DNA from: Porites lobata
Lineage: Eukaryota > Cnidaria > Anthozoa > Scleractinia > Poritidae
Direction of reading: 5' to 3'
NCBI GenBank assembly: GCA_942486035.1
Contig: CALNXK010000151.1
Span: 107,001-171,000, forward strand
Length of the DNA: 64,000 nucleotides
Made by a program: the position numbers and the translations under genes. Every line of letters begins with the position of its first letter. Position 1 is the stretch's first letter. Shown here piece by piece: positions 12,086-24,223 of the stretch. The notes below the pieces were generated by a model. The model did not search any database. It was not told the origin of the DNA and worked only from the letters and a program-made list of their open reading frames with translations.

Positions 12086-13258
12086 ATGTCAATATTTCAT
12101 TGCTTTTGTCATTGATTCAACAACAAGCAAAGAAGTAACCATAGAAAACCCAAATCTATTCTGTGTACCGAAACCAATTTAAAGAGTATTATATCCGATT
12201 CGTCGATCCTTTTATTTGCAAGTTTGAGTGAACAGTAGCTGAACACAGCAAAGAGAAAAATTTCTAGCATAGATAAATTTGAAATTTCTAATAATGTTGG
12301 ATCGATCAAAATGGAGTTTTGCTAGATGGAAATTTAATAGTAACCATTAAGCGCCCATTTTTTAAAGAGCTTTAAGCTTACATGCAATCTTTGAGTTTAA
12401 TAATGAAATGTTGTTTGATCGATCAAAATCATGTCGAATTTTAGCAATAAACAAAAGGCACTGAAAGTGAACATTCGAGGAAGTTTTTCGCAATGGAGCA
12501 CCTCGGAAAGAGAACAGCAGGGCAAATGGATTATAATTACAGAACCAAAACGTACTTACCCTCAAGAGAAAGAGTTTCCGCCGCAGTACGAAGAAAAGTA
12601 TTCCCAACAGTGCTGTGCTATTTGAAGTTGCGCTGCATCCACTACATCCACCTTGCGTATACCTTCGATTGATTTTCTCCCGTCACGTGGCCACCAGGTA
12701 TAAAACGGAAGCAAGTTGTGGCGTCCAGCGATTTTAGTGAAAACAAGAGTTTGGGTGGGGTGCTCAGTCGCGCGGGCTCATAAGACCTGGTCTCGATCAT
12801 TCCTATTGAAGGATTTTCATAAAAAAGCAGAAAAATGCGCTGGGTGTGTAGCCAACATGTGCTTTTTAAATTTATTTATTTAGGTAATTATATGTCAATA
12901 TTTCATTGCCTTGTTATTGATTCAACAACAAGCAAAGAAGTATAACGACAGAACTCCCTTGTGTACCTCGTTGAGGATAATCTCGAAACCAATTTAAAAT
13001 ACGGAATATTATAATCGATTTGTCGATCCTTTTAATTGTAAGTTTGAATGTACAGTCGATGAACACAGCAAAGGAAAAAATTTCTAGAATAGATCATTTT
13101 GAAATTTCTAATAATGTTGGATCGATCAAAATGGAGTTTTGCAAGATCGAAATGCGATAGAAAGCAATCAGCCATTTTCTAAAGAGCTTTAAGCTTACAT
13201 GCAATTTTTGATTTAATTTAACAATGAAATGTTGTTTGATTGATCAAAATCATGTCGA
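12086..13258. repeat. Local direct duplication, unit A only
   Basis: The segment at about 12086-12436 is repeated at about 12893-13258: both begin GTCAATATTTCATTGC, carry ATTCAACAACAAGCAAAGAA and end near TGATCAAAATCATGTCGA. Copies differ by scattered substitutions and small indels. The duplication is absent from units B and C. Confidence 0.8.
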
Positions 13259-13564
13259 CTGCTGGGAAGCACGAGACTTGGACCAAGCACAAACTTCTGC
13301 GATGAACAGTCAGATTTGTTTCCTTTGATGAATGAAAATTAATGCACCGAAACGGTAATTTACCGCCACTTTTCCTGCAACTAGGTGCAAAGTATGCTTT
13401 ATCGCTAAATCAAAGCAATTGTCTTACTGTTTTCGATAAAAACTATAAAGCATAAAATTCCTAAGGTGTTTGCGGTGATGTGACGTATATGGACGAGTTT
13501 ATTCAGATCGAACAGTCAAGTTGTACAATTCATCGAAATTCAGCACAAAAAGGATCCATACGTT

Positions 13565-14159
13565 TCACAAAACTGCTGCTTCCGTGCAACTCGGTGCACG
13601 CTTACTCACCAAAACAAAGCCCAATAGTTTTTCTTCAACTGCTATAAAAATTCTCGTGACTTGCATTAAACATGAAAAGTGAAAATTACCCACCTTTTTA
13701 CTGTTTTTTAGCATGTCTCCCTCTCGCAACCAGCGATCACAACGCCTATCTCGATTAAACGGATCGAGCGACTGTGTTTGTCTGACGGTTCCAGGATGCA
13801 TTATCCTCAAGACAACACACATCACTAAATATTTCCACCAAAATATTTGTCGATCTCTCAGAGGCCACAAAACCACAAAGTTAACGCTACCGACTGACAA
13901 AAAAGCTGCTTTTTCTTTTTTCATCTCGACAACATGTCAAGGGCATTTTGGCTCTAAGCCAATGAATTTGCCGAAAATTGACCGCGTGATATTTCGCCAT
14001 GTCAGGCATGTGCTTCTCAAAGAGCAGACGGCTATTTGTCGACGAATAAAATACCCAGGCCAGAACTATACCCGTCTCTTCCTGAAAGGAAGGCCGGGTA
14101 AAAAGAGTAAATCGATTCGAGTAGCACTATTGTCCTTTTTGAATGGAAAATATGTTTAA
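13565..14159. other. Overlapping open frames on both strands, unresolved
   Basis: A 119-residue minus frame (13565-13924) overlaps a 148-residue plus frame (13713-14159). The plus frame starts right after a strong acceptor-like site (CTTTTTACTGTTTTTTAG|C ATG). The minus frame has a donor-like site at the same place (AACAGTAAAAAG|GTGGGTAA). Neither protein resembles a family I know. There is no counterpart in units B or C, so conservation cannot decide; one strand may hold an exon or a transposon remnant. Confidence 0.3.
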
Positions 14160-14939
14160 GAATATTTAAGGACGATTACAGTAAACGTCCTGTGTGTAGA
14201 TGTTTTGCGGCTAGAAATTGTATAAACTTAAACGTGGAATTATGACGGCGTATTACTGACATAATTCTGTCCCTGTTAAGATCGTTCAAGGTTTATGATA
14301 ACTTGCGTAAAGGGTGAGGAATTTACCATTTACTGATGTTTCGTACCATATCGTATGATGTTATAGCATTATATACTCCGTCTTTATTCTTCTATTTATC
14401 ATGTGTCGTAGTCAATCTTCCAGTTGCCAACCGCATAATAGGCATCAAGAGTTCAGTTGAAAATCGTGGTATTGTTGCCACAAACCTTTGCTTTTTGAGC
14501 TTTTCCGACCTCCTAGGAATAATACATCTTGTGGTGATGTTTCGATTTGTTTAACTTTAAGTTGCCATGGAGACTGCATGTATAATTTTTCCAAGAAAAA
14601 AGAAATGTCAATGTCAATGTCTTAAACACAGTTCCGAGAAAAACAGACTCAAATTCCTTGAATTTTTCATCTACACTTTTCGATTTAGAGTGTACTTTTT
14701 AACGTATAGTACAAGTCAGAAAGAAATGGCGTAAAAGAAATTTAGTCCGTCGATTTTTTTGAGACTAAAAGCTGAAGACCCAATCAGTCTTCTTTTTTCG
14801 ATGGTAAAAGCAACTTTACGATTTGTACGATGTTACACCTTGGGGATGCTGGCGAGTTGGCTATTTGCATCAACATGCATGGCTGAGTTCCGTATTGGGT
14901 ATGTTTTTAACACATCCTCCAAGTTACTTTTCTTCAGAA

Positions 14940-15125
14940 CCGAGAAACCTGGACTGAAATAACGAACCCTTATATAACAAAAGTCCTTGGCAGAACGAAG
15001 AATTTACCTTGCCCCAGTACTAGAAAAAGTATATGGAAATGAACCTCGATATAACGAAACTTAGGTATGGCAAACATATTTAACCAGCTCCTTAGCCCTT
15101 CGTTGTATCGACGTTTCACTGTAGT
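14940..15125. mobile_element. Tc1/mariner-type MITE remnant
   Basis: Contains AACCTCGATATAACGAAAC (near 15041-15059) and ends in CGACGTTTCACTGTAGTGG. Sequences of the form CAGTGAAACCTCGATATAACGAA are typical termini of Tc1/mariner-derived elements. No transposase frame remains. Confidence 0.5.
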
Positions 15126-15384
15126 GGGATTAGTTAGGAAGCTGAAAGAGTTTGTCATTTGAAGCGTGCGTTACTAAATGTATGTCAAGGAAACCATCTG
15201 TAGATTTTACTAAGTGGATTGAGAACATGGCTTGCTCGCTGGCCTGCTTGGCAGGCCTTTAAAAGTGAAATAGAGGGGGGTTAAAATTGTGTTTACCTCT
15301 TCTCTGCTGATTTGATTTTTTTAACTGATTATACACCCGAATAAGAAATTTGTACCTCTCAGTCAGTTAGGTATTTCCATTTTT

Positions 15385-15700
15385 TCTTTATGTGTATGTG
15401 TTCTTTAAATATCGCATTGTGTCCCGTTAGACACTTTTTATCTTGGTGCTATTTAAGTATCTTGCCTTGTACACTACTTGTACAACTTGTGAGGAATTTG
15501 AACTTGTCACGGCAACAGGAATGTCAAGAACATAATTGGTTTAATAAGCAACACAACAAATTTGCATGTTCTTTACACTTTTTGCTGCATAACTATGTTA
15601 TCACTGCACGACTAGGAAGTGAACGTTTTCTTTATATAATTTTACTTTACAGTATTGAACAACACATAAATTTAAACGTGTACAAAATCTAACAGATATG
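15385..15700. repeat. Dispersed element, unit A copy
   Basis: Shares AAGTATCTTGCCTTGTACAC, GGCAACAGGAATGTCAAGAA and AATAAGCAACACAAC with 32440-32660 and 51490-51720, and with the element in the left flank (about 985-1085). It sits at the same place in the three units, so it predates the array. No coding capacity is supported. Confidence 0.55.
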
Positions 15701-16067
15701 ATCTTTTAGAGACCAAAAACAAGAGAGTAATTAAAATGACTAACACAGTAGGATCAGAGTCCTGGTTTTCCTATGAGAGATAAAAGTGAAAACTAAATCG
15801 GCTTGAGCTGTTTATGTTAGCAAGTCACTTCACTTGAATTTTGACAAAATTGTGGCGAGCGAAAAAGGAAAGAAATTGCAATTAAAAAATAGCTAAAAAT
15901 ATCGGGCTGGTATGGCCGCCGAAAACCTGTTCGAAGTCCACTATATATATCGTACACTATCGTGCGTTTGCTTGGCCACCCGAAGTGAGTAAAGACCTTC
16001 AGTTTATCATTAATGAAATGTTGTAGTCTTGATAAGAAAGTTAATTGCCTAGCTTTAGTACTCTTAC

Positions 16068-19000
16068 CTCTGGCCCGGTAGGAACCCTTAGACATGCTGT
16101 ACCGCTAGAAGAAACGTTATTTAAAAGCAGTTAGTATTTAGAAATGACTTTGGTTTAGGAACAAATTTCCTTTGTTTGCATTTCGGACTTTCGTACCAAA
16201 CAGGGTTATGTCCACCACCTAAGTCCGTGCATTGTCGCACCAAACGTCCTCCCTCACTGTATTGTTCCTAAGGGGAAAAAATCACAATGTTTTGTATCAC
16301 AGTTTTACTGCTCATGACGGACTCAGAAACATTCAGGATGGGCATGGCTACGTCACATGACTTGGCCTAATATGTGTTTAGTATTTCTATAGCCCGTTAA
16401 GCCGTGTTTGGCACTTAAAGGAAGATGTTTTTGACAAAGTTTGACTGAAAATGATCTAAACTGTCGTTAATTTGAGAATTTCAGCCTTGATTGAGCAAAT
16501 TCTTCTTGGTTCTAAAGTTGCAAAGGATCACCAAACTTGTAATCTTGTTACCTCCTCAGCTGAGTGCTTTGTCGACTTGGTCCTTATTTTTTAATGACCT
16601 TAAATGTTTCGAGGAACATGTGATTCTAATGCTCCTTTTACTATGAGAGCAACATTTTAAAATAAAATTCAAGTACCTACGCCTATGCAGACGGGTACAT
16701 TAGGGATTGGGCGCTACACGTCTATTGAACACAAAATCATCGTTTAGTTTAAGCTCATTTTGCGCCCAAATGTTTTCTTGCAGCTAGGTGTACTGTCTTG
16801 ATATAAAGTCCATTAACATCATGTTGTTTAATCAATATTGCTTTTCTTTAGATGTCACTGAAGATTTACCAGAATGACATGCAATGTTCAAGGAAGACAA
16901 TAATAACATTTACCTCGTGATGGTAGCCGGGATCTGGAGCGGCTTGAAGATCTTGAGCAGTTTCAGTGACGTCATCCTCACTAATCAACACCAGGTTATA
17001 AAGGCGAAGTAAGCTTTCACCGTTTTGCTATTGTATATCAGATTGATTCCTAGCAGTAAGTCATCTACTGATTTATTTATTCGTTTATTTGTTTCCTTGT
17101 CTTTCTTGCTAACTGGCTTACTAAGTTGAGTAAACATCAGTTATATTTGGGAAAGGTTTGAAATATCGGTTTAAGTTTGCAGGGAAATATTTCGAACAGC
17201 TCATATAATAAAGATGGCGAGAGAGCCTCCAGAAATCGCCAAGCTTATAAAATGTAAGGAGAATTACTCTCTTACTAAGAGATTTGCAGGACTATTTTCT
17301 ATCAAAAGTTTTAAGTGGAACATGTCATTTCTAACTTCATAAATTAAAACTGGTAAAATTATGGAAAAGGTTCCTAACGATCTTGTAACACTAAGAGAAG
17401 CAGTTCTTTTCAGTTGAGGGCCGAAAGTCATTTGCATTGATACACTACTCGATTTCTCCCCAATGTGTCATCTGCGTACGTGAGTCTCTAGCAGGCTTTG
17501 AAAAATATTTTAGCTCTTTTTGGTTTTTAAGAAACCTGATTCTCTCTTCCACATTGATTGATTCCCTCATCTTATATTTGGAGTTAGGTGGCTCGACCCA
17601 GTATTTTTGTAGACAGGTAGGCTTGCTTGATTTCGAAAGACTGGAAAGTATCTGGGTAAAACTCAATGCTGAGCTCTTTTTATAACTAGGAGGCTATTCT
17701 CACAAAAAACAGCGATAAAATCAAATAGCCTTCATGCAGAAATCCAAATAGTCTTCGTCTAGAAATTCCACGATATCTCGAAATTGCACTTGGACATTTT
17801 TGTGAAACTTCGCCAGCAAAGAGCATTTCCAGAGAAAGTGCGAATAAGGGCTGTAATTCGATTAAGAGCGAAAACCATTGTGACGTCATTGTTACGTGGT
17901 ATTCCGATCGCGAAAAAATTATGTGTAATGTCATAATAAAGTTCAGTCTATATGTGACCATGTGTTATAATGTATTTACAATAAAGACCAAGTTATTTAA
18001 GTATAGGAGGTCCAAAGGTGAAAGGTATCAGTCTATACAAATACTGGATCGAGCTACCTTAGAAGAAGCGCTAATAGCAATAATCTCTTTTTAAGTACAG
18101 GAATAGAGGATCTATTTATTGAAAAAAGGCAAAGTTCGAGTGATATTTAAGGGCCTTTGTAGGTTTATGAACAAAAGCAACGCACGCCTTACTTGTTGCC
18201 GAGCTTAGTAATTACGGTATCTGTTTAATGACTATCAGTGATTTTATACGTTAGATTTTTTTACTTTTTACCTAGCAGCTAGTTCCTCCTTAGCCTTTTC
18301 TTCATCATTTTTCTGAAAAATAGCGCAAAACATCGTTTGTTTTTGTCCAAAAGTCAGAAGTGAAGATGCAAATCTCTATGTACCTTGACAGAGTGATCTA
18401 TCAGTTCACAATCATTTCCACCATGATATCGTTTTAATAAATATTTTTTTTCTATTTCACTAACTTCGTCAATGACACATGTACGTAAAGATAAGTAGAT
18501 GTTAAAGTATGTTCGTACATCACAACAACCGTAGCCAAATATAGTACATTGAAGGTTGAAAAATGATGTATTAATCGTTTCACGAAGTATAAACCTGAAC
18601 AGGTTAGACAATACCTTGCAAGAGACCCGGAAAGGAAGCAAACATTGCAAACAGGAATTTAAAATATTGATTTAAAGCCGTGAAATAGTCCGGGTCGAGT
18701 GCATCCGTTTAAGCTGTACAAAGGATTTAATAGCATTGTCTAATTCGTCTGCTAAAACGTTCCAGTTGTTGAATATCACAACAAATACCCCTATGTTGAG
18801 ATAACTGACATGTGTCTGTGTTTTGTAACCCCGCTTACGGAGTTTTTATGTAACGTGAAGCAGTAAAACCTACACTCCACCCTGTGTAATAAAAAAATCC
18901 CTGTAAGCTAATTTTTTTTTCTTTTTTATCCGTAAAAAGGTGATGCTACTCAGCTTCCTGTAGTGCATTTAATCTTAGATTATAATCCAGCGCAACGATT

Positions 19001-19092
19001 TAAAATTTGCTCAATATTTGTTGGGAAATTTGACGTCGTCATAAGGAAAAGCATGATACTATCTTCGATGCTCTTACCTGTTTTTCAGCCAT
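16068..19092 (-). CDS. Gene X, unit A: acidic orphan protein, 3' end not found
   Basis: Unrecognised gene. Exons on the minus strand: 19078-19099 (ATG at 19090-19092; MAEKQ), 18272-18312 (KNDEEKAKEELAA), 16914-16980 (EDDVTETAQDLQAAPDPGYH then HE) and 16068-16104 (RYSMSKGSYRAR). Phases 0, 2, 0, 1 match at each junction. All four exons have counterparts in units B and C. The two 3' exons found there (30336-30404 and 29621-29679 in B) have no visible match in unit A, whose downstream intron was replaced by unit-specific sequence. X_A may be truncated, read through into its intron (an open frame continues to 15817), or use another 3' exon. The last exon differs strongly from B and C (five amino-acid changes in 12 codons). 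There is no signal peptide or known domain. Confidence 0.55.
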
Positions 19093-20448
19093 CTTGAGTC
19101 TACATTAAAAACAAAGAAATTATTTCAAAAATTGGATTGGGCTTCATTTGTAACCTGTATTTGTGAAAATTGTGTACGTATATTGATAATTATTCATTGA
19201 GGTGCTTCAATAGAGTATGATTGATCAGATTGATATACGTATCCCTAACTTAAGCAAAACTGAGTGCGACGAAGGCAACGAAATTCAGAAATCAGCTGAA
19301 GAACATGTAGTTCAAAGCGTAGTAAAAAAGAGCAAATTGCAGTCTCCCCAGTTCGCTCACCAGATAAAATCAAGATTTCGGCCGTGAACTCGGTGAGTAC
19401 TTTTATTTAGTCGTCCTAACCTTTACAAATAGCCAATTTTATCCACGCCAAATTACCATTGGAGTCAAGTAATTGTGTAGATAACCAGATGCAGGGCCAA
19501 ATTCAGTGACAATATAAATTCTGGTTGTGGGGCAAATGGTGCAAATCGATGTGCAACCAGCGTATCGTTGTGGTTTAATTACGCGGAATACGTCTATTGT
19601 CTTTAATAGAAAAACTAGTTTCACCTGCAAGAGTTAATGGCAGTATCATCACAATAGTGTCTAATTAAGAAAACTACACTACGGGCGTTCATTTCAGATA
19701 AACTAAAAAGGCATTACACGCCCTGCTGTGATTGTCTTCTTAGTTCGAGAGCTTTAAAAAGCTCTCGAATTGTTCTTCATAGTAATTTTATAACGTCTTG
19801 AAAGTATAGAGGCTGGTTGAAAATAAGGGTCCAAGATGATGCTGTGTAGACAGTTTTCTTCTTGTTGACACAGAACTAAAGTTCCCGTGTTTTGTCCATT
19901 TTAAGAATATGGCTATGAAATTTAGACCTTTGTATAAGTTCAATGCATACTGTGTGATTGTCTAGTCGTGTGCGAGTGTTCCGGGTTAAAGTGACTGGTG
20001 ATTAAAAGCTGCTGTTTACACCAACACAGCCGTTCCATAAATTGATGCTAAGAGTCATCTGGCGTTTACACTCGGGTGGTACGTGCATCTTATATGCTTC
20101 ATTTACTGATCGATACAGTAGTGTTGCAAACTTCACTATTTATGCTATAAATTGAACAGTCATACTTTCTTAAAGAAGAAATTGATTTGTAATGAAACGA
20201 AAAAACTTGGTCATTGACATAAGGCAGCTTAAGCGACCACAACGACGACGGTAGCTATAACCATCCCTCAGTAAAAGGATTTTGCGTTCATTCAAACTGT
20301 TCTCTTGCTCACGTTCGACCAATGCAAGAGAATTTTCCCGCAGTTGAATTTTAAAGTCAGTTCTGAAACCTTATTCAAGAAGAGAAAGGAAAATTCGTTG
20401 ACATGTGTCCCCGTCCTCCATGAAGCGTTGCGGTAGGAATTTTTAATA

Positions 20449-20765
20449 GAGAGTTTTAGATCCGAGTTTACCGCGATCCTCTAACCGCTGAAGGTCACGT
20501 GACAAAATGGCGGCCGTAAATTTGCAAGAAGAACTAATGTAAGAATTTACTGCTCTTTGCTGCTAGATAACCCAGTGTTACCGTAAATTTCTTTTATTTT
20601 CATTGATTGATATTTTTCCTATTTCTAAATGGAAAAATAAACCAGAATCCACTTCTTTAATCCACCGCCAATCTAAATCGAATTATGTTTGAACGTCAAA
20701 CCGCAAACGGTTAACCGCAAACCGCGGTTAGAGGTTCGCGGTAAACTCGGATCTAAAAGTCTCTA
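20449..20765. mobile_element. MITE in intron 1 of X_A, with transcription-factor-like motifs
   Basis: Long terminal inverted repeats: AGAGAGTTTTAGATCCGAGT plus TTACCGCGA on the left, and TCGCGGTAAACTCGGATCTA plus AAAGTCTCT on the right. About 317 bases, absent from units B and C. Inside lie the palindrome GTCACGTGAC (20494-20503, an E-box) and, adjoining it, AAAATGGCGGC (20504-20514, YY1-like). Confidence 0.8.
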
Positions 20766-21038
20766 ATGTCGCAGTCGTGCGGTGGACGTCGTAGAAATGT
20801 ACCATAAGGTAGGGTTCATGTGCAGAACTGTTGTTTTGCTTCAAAATCTAATTGTTTTTTGGCGTTCTTGTTGACGTTTTCTTCATGGTCTCTCCTGTAT
20901 ACTAAGTGTAATTACAGTGGAACTGAGTCGAGTCAATCGTTGTTTTCCTGTCGAAAGGCTAAAAAATTAAAGGTATACGAAGGTGATAAAGGAACCTGAG
21001 AAATATTTCATGATTTATCGTGCAGAATCTTCACATAC

Positions 21039-21095
21039 CTCGGCTAAGATCGCTCCTTAATTGGGTTGATGATGTAGTTTTCTGCTGTATGCTGT
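21039..21095 (-). promoter_or_regulatory. Candidate 5' UTR exon of X_A
   Basis: The minus strand reads GGAGCGATCTTAGCCGAG|GTATGTGA, a good splice donor; it lies about 1.9 kb upstream of the coding exon, which itself has an acceptor just before its ATG. The donor is kept in units B (38829) and C (58852). The transcription start is a guess; no TATA box is clear. Confidence 0.45.
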
Positions 21096-23354
21096 GCCAA
21101 CCGTATCTTGCTGTTCGTCGGGCACACATGTGCACTACGAGTATCCTTGTACTTGCGCATGCTTTAAAAATCGAACAGTCTTTAAGGACTGTAGGCTCGC
21201 GCATTTTGAAATGTCAGATGTTGTTCCGATTGTAAGGCAAACATCTTCCATTCTTCCAATACCCAGTCGTTATCTAAAATAACAAAAAAGGGTGAATTAG
21301 AGACCATGTCAGTATACCTTGCTTAAATGCACGTTGGCCTTTACACTCTCCTCCATCTTCTCGTCTTCGGTGTATGTCAACGGTTTCCAATTGTGTGGCA
21401 CGTAATCCTGTTCAGAAGGTATTCGTATGCTATGGCTGTCTTTTTCAGTATAATTTAGTACTGATTTGTTTCAGTTCTTCGTATTAGTTCTTCTGTTAAG
21501 GAAGACGTCCGTTATGGGTTTCGCTGCACGTCACTTGTTTTTGTGAACAAAACGCAAAACGTCGAGCCTACCCGAATAAAAATACATTTTGCTGAGCCAA
21601 TTTGTGTGTGCTGTATCTCCACGAATTTGAGCTGGGAGCAGAAAATAGCAAGATAGGAAATGGTTACTCAATAACTGGTAAGGCTGAGTTATTACTTTTG
21701 ACTTCAACTCCAAATTCATTGTCCTTCACGTAGCAGTAAACTCCCGTCATACTTTGTTCGTTTGTTTGTTTGTTTTTGCCAGCTTAAGGCACCGTGAGCT
21801 CTCCCAAAGCAGACCGCTCTCAAGACGAACACTTCAGCCATCAGTGCAAAGCAGATCATGGCTAAATTTCAGTGGTTTGCCCTCAAATAACGCGGACAGC
21901 AAGGGATGGCTAGTTCTGGTCAAATTTTAAAACATTTTCCCTGCCAAGTATAACTTAACTTTCGACGACTACCCACTGGTCTGTCTACCCAGTCGAAGTG
22001 ACGAAACAAGCAAGCGAGCAAACGAACGAAGGGGGAATCAGCTCTTGCGACTCTGAAAAACAAGTGATTATTTGTATCCTAAAAGCCGTCAGTTTTTTAA
22101 TATCCATTCTGTTTTTCACCTGGTTTATTGACGTTTCTCTTTTTAGTTAGATCACAGACGGCTGGTCGTCGAAGTTTCTGCGAAATACATATTGACATTC
22201 CATGAAAAATTCCCCGGATATCTCATCTATCCTTGTCTTCTGGTGCAATATATTATAATGAATTTTGTTCGATGAAAGGGAATATTGAGAAAACATTTCA
22301 AACATTCTAAATAACCAAAAAAGTGAAGCAAAAGATTCCATCGTTTTTCGTAATTTCCAGCGAAAGAAGTTTGCATTTTAAACACTAACTTTCTAAAACT
22401 TTTAGTCCAAGATTTAGAAGTACTGAAACGTTTTCGATTCAGTGGTCGCTTGGAGGTGTTTGCCCCTTTCTACCACCAACTGAAAATTTCATAGGAGTCG
22501 CATTTGTTATTCCAAACATAGTTTACAGGCAGTCTTTCTAAACTCTTCTTTAATCCAGCTTACCTCCAGTTCTTCGGTGTCTTGAGGAGAGGTTATCTAC
22601 CAGCAGTTTCTAAGCTTCCTCGATTCAGTTATCATATAGATATATGTCTGGTCCCCGCTTATAATGGGCATTTTTCATACCGTCCATACATTCTAGAGAA
22701 CATTCGTCAAACGTTGTCGTATGCAAGGCATTTCTCTTCGCGGAAAGAATCACATCGCCCAACAGTTTACAATTTGCGTACATGATAAAAGTTAGCTTGT
22801 GGTTATTTAGTCAATAGGAAGTCATGCATTCACTGAGGCATAATTTTTGTATTGTTTGAAGGTAGTATGTGCTTAGACAGATCCCGTTTAAGAAGAATTT
22901 TTTTGAGTGAAAGTGCGTTGGCGTTTAAAATTGTGTGCTCAATTTCATCTTTGTTTTCTTGGTATATTCATATGCAATTTTTTCATTTAATTATCTTCGA
23001 TTTTTTTAATCAATTTTAATTTTTACTGATCATTGTCCAGTTTTTGACTGTTTCAAAACAGATAACTCGATTTACAGACACAGAAGGCAATCAAAAAATA
23101 CGCACTGTATTCCAAACAAAATAGTTGATGTTTAGCGGCCCATGAAAAGTTTGTGCTTAACCGGCCACGGTCATTTTATGAATATATTCGAGATCTGTCA
23201 TAACGGGATTGTTTACAAATCCTGTCAAAACTGTTATTTGGTTTCCTAGCAAAACATTTGATCATATTCAGTTAACACAAAGGGTCGATTATCTATATTG
23301 ATGAATGTTTTTCTTTATGCCTTCTTGACACTGGACTAATAATTAAGAATCATA

Positions 23355-23447
23355 GAGTGAGGCTGAGAAGGATGTGAAGAATTAGGAGGCCTCGGCCTTG
23401 GTGGGTAACATCCACCGAGGCCTGCATAATTCTTCACATCGTACGAC
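23355..23447. repeat. Palindromic element near the right end of unit A
   Basis: GATGTGAAGAATTA at the left pairs with TAATTCTTCACATC at the right, with the inner palindrome GGCCTCGG...CCGAGGCC. An almost identical copy lies at 41165-41256 in unit B, and a deleted version at about 61770-61830 in unit C. Confidence 0.75.
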
Positions 23448-24223
23448 ACCTGAATTCAATAATTGTTTTATTATTCATTCAAAATATTTCTAAGTTCTAA
23501 ACATGCTTACCTCCTCGTTGGCTTTCTTCAAAACTTTTGCCTATTTCTAGGCACAGTATTAGAGGATATAGAAAAAGGTTTTTCTCCTCAAGAAATAAAT
23601 AACGTCCATCGTGTAATATGCTTTGCGTATTTTTGTACTTCTTCGAATCAAAAAGTCAGCTATTTCGTCCTCGAATAGCCGTGAACTCCATTTTTTTAGT
23701 TCACTCTTGCCCAAGCAGCCTCGTTTTCAATCAAATATACTAACGTTCAGCCTCGTGTCCAATCGAATATACCATCGAATTGACGGTTTATTGCCACGTC
23801 TTCTAAATATGGTAAGCGCCGGTTGGTTAAGAAGAATTAGTCGGAGGATTGGAGCCAATTAGAAACTGCGAGATATTTTGAATGAATAATTAACAGTGTT
23901 TAGGCATAAGAGTTTGGTAAATTAAAACTGCGTTAGAATGCAGGTATGTTAATCCCGGCTGAACTCTGAATATCATTCAGTTATCATTTTTTATTAAGAT
24001 AACAAAGACTAAGAAAAGGAAAAGTGCCACAGGATCCGGCATGTCATCATTAGCCTGAAGAAACAAAAGAACCGGTTAAACCCTTAACTAAAGTAAATTA
24101 GGAAAATAAGAACTAATTGAACTGAAAAGTCCGTTCTAATGTGCAGAGACTACGCAGCATTTCGAGAATATGCATAATCTTCTCTGGCCCAAAAAATTAC
24201 CACCTCAGAGCGAAAGTTCCGCT

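Larger units (their letters stand above)
2893..23969. repeat. Tandem unit A of a three-copy array
   Basis: Homology to the other units begins at CATTCAGTTATC (about 2890) and ends at GGCTGAACTCTGAA (about 23969). The unit is about 21.1 kb and contains X_A and Y_A. Its middle (about 4770-14740) is largely not collinear with B and C and holds several A-only repeats. Its right end (about 21.5-24.0 kb) is nearly identical to the right end of unit B. Confidence 0.93.

Noticed and set aside
15817..16095. 92-residue frame starting MSKGSYRARG as an independent gene
   Set aside because: The first codons are the X_A exon at 16068-16104. The rest reads through the donor into intron and is not conserved in B or C.
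18378..18480. Possible extra X exon ending HGGNDCELIDHSVK before a GTACAT donor, conserved in the three units
   Set aside because: No common acceptor gives an open frame in all copies: B has a stop upstream, and the only shared AG leaves a 14-base exon that breaks the X frame.
22582..22785. 67-residue frame nearly identical at 22582 and 40390
   Set aside because: Identity is explained by the recent duplication of the A/B right end. The unit C counterpart (near 60980) lacks the start codon and is shifted by indels.
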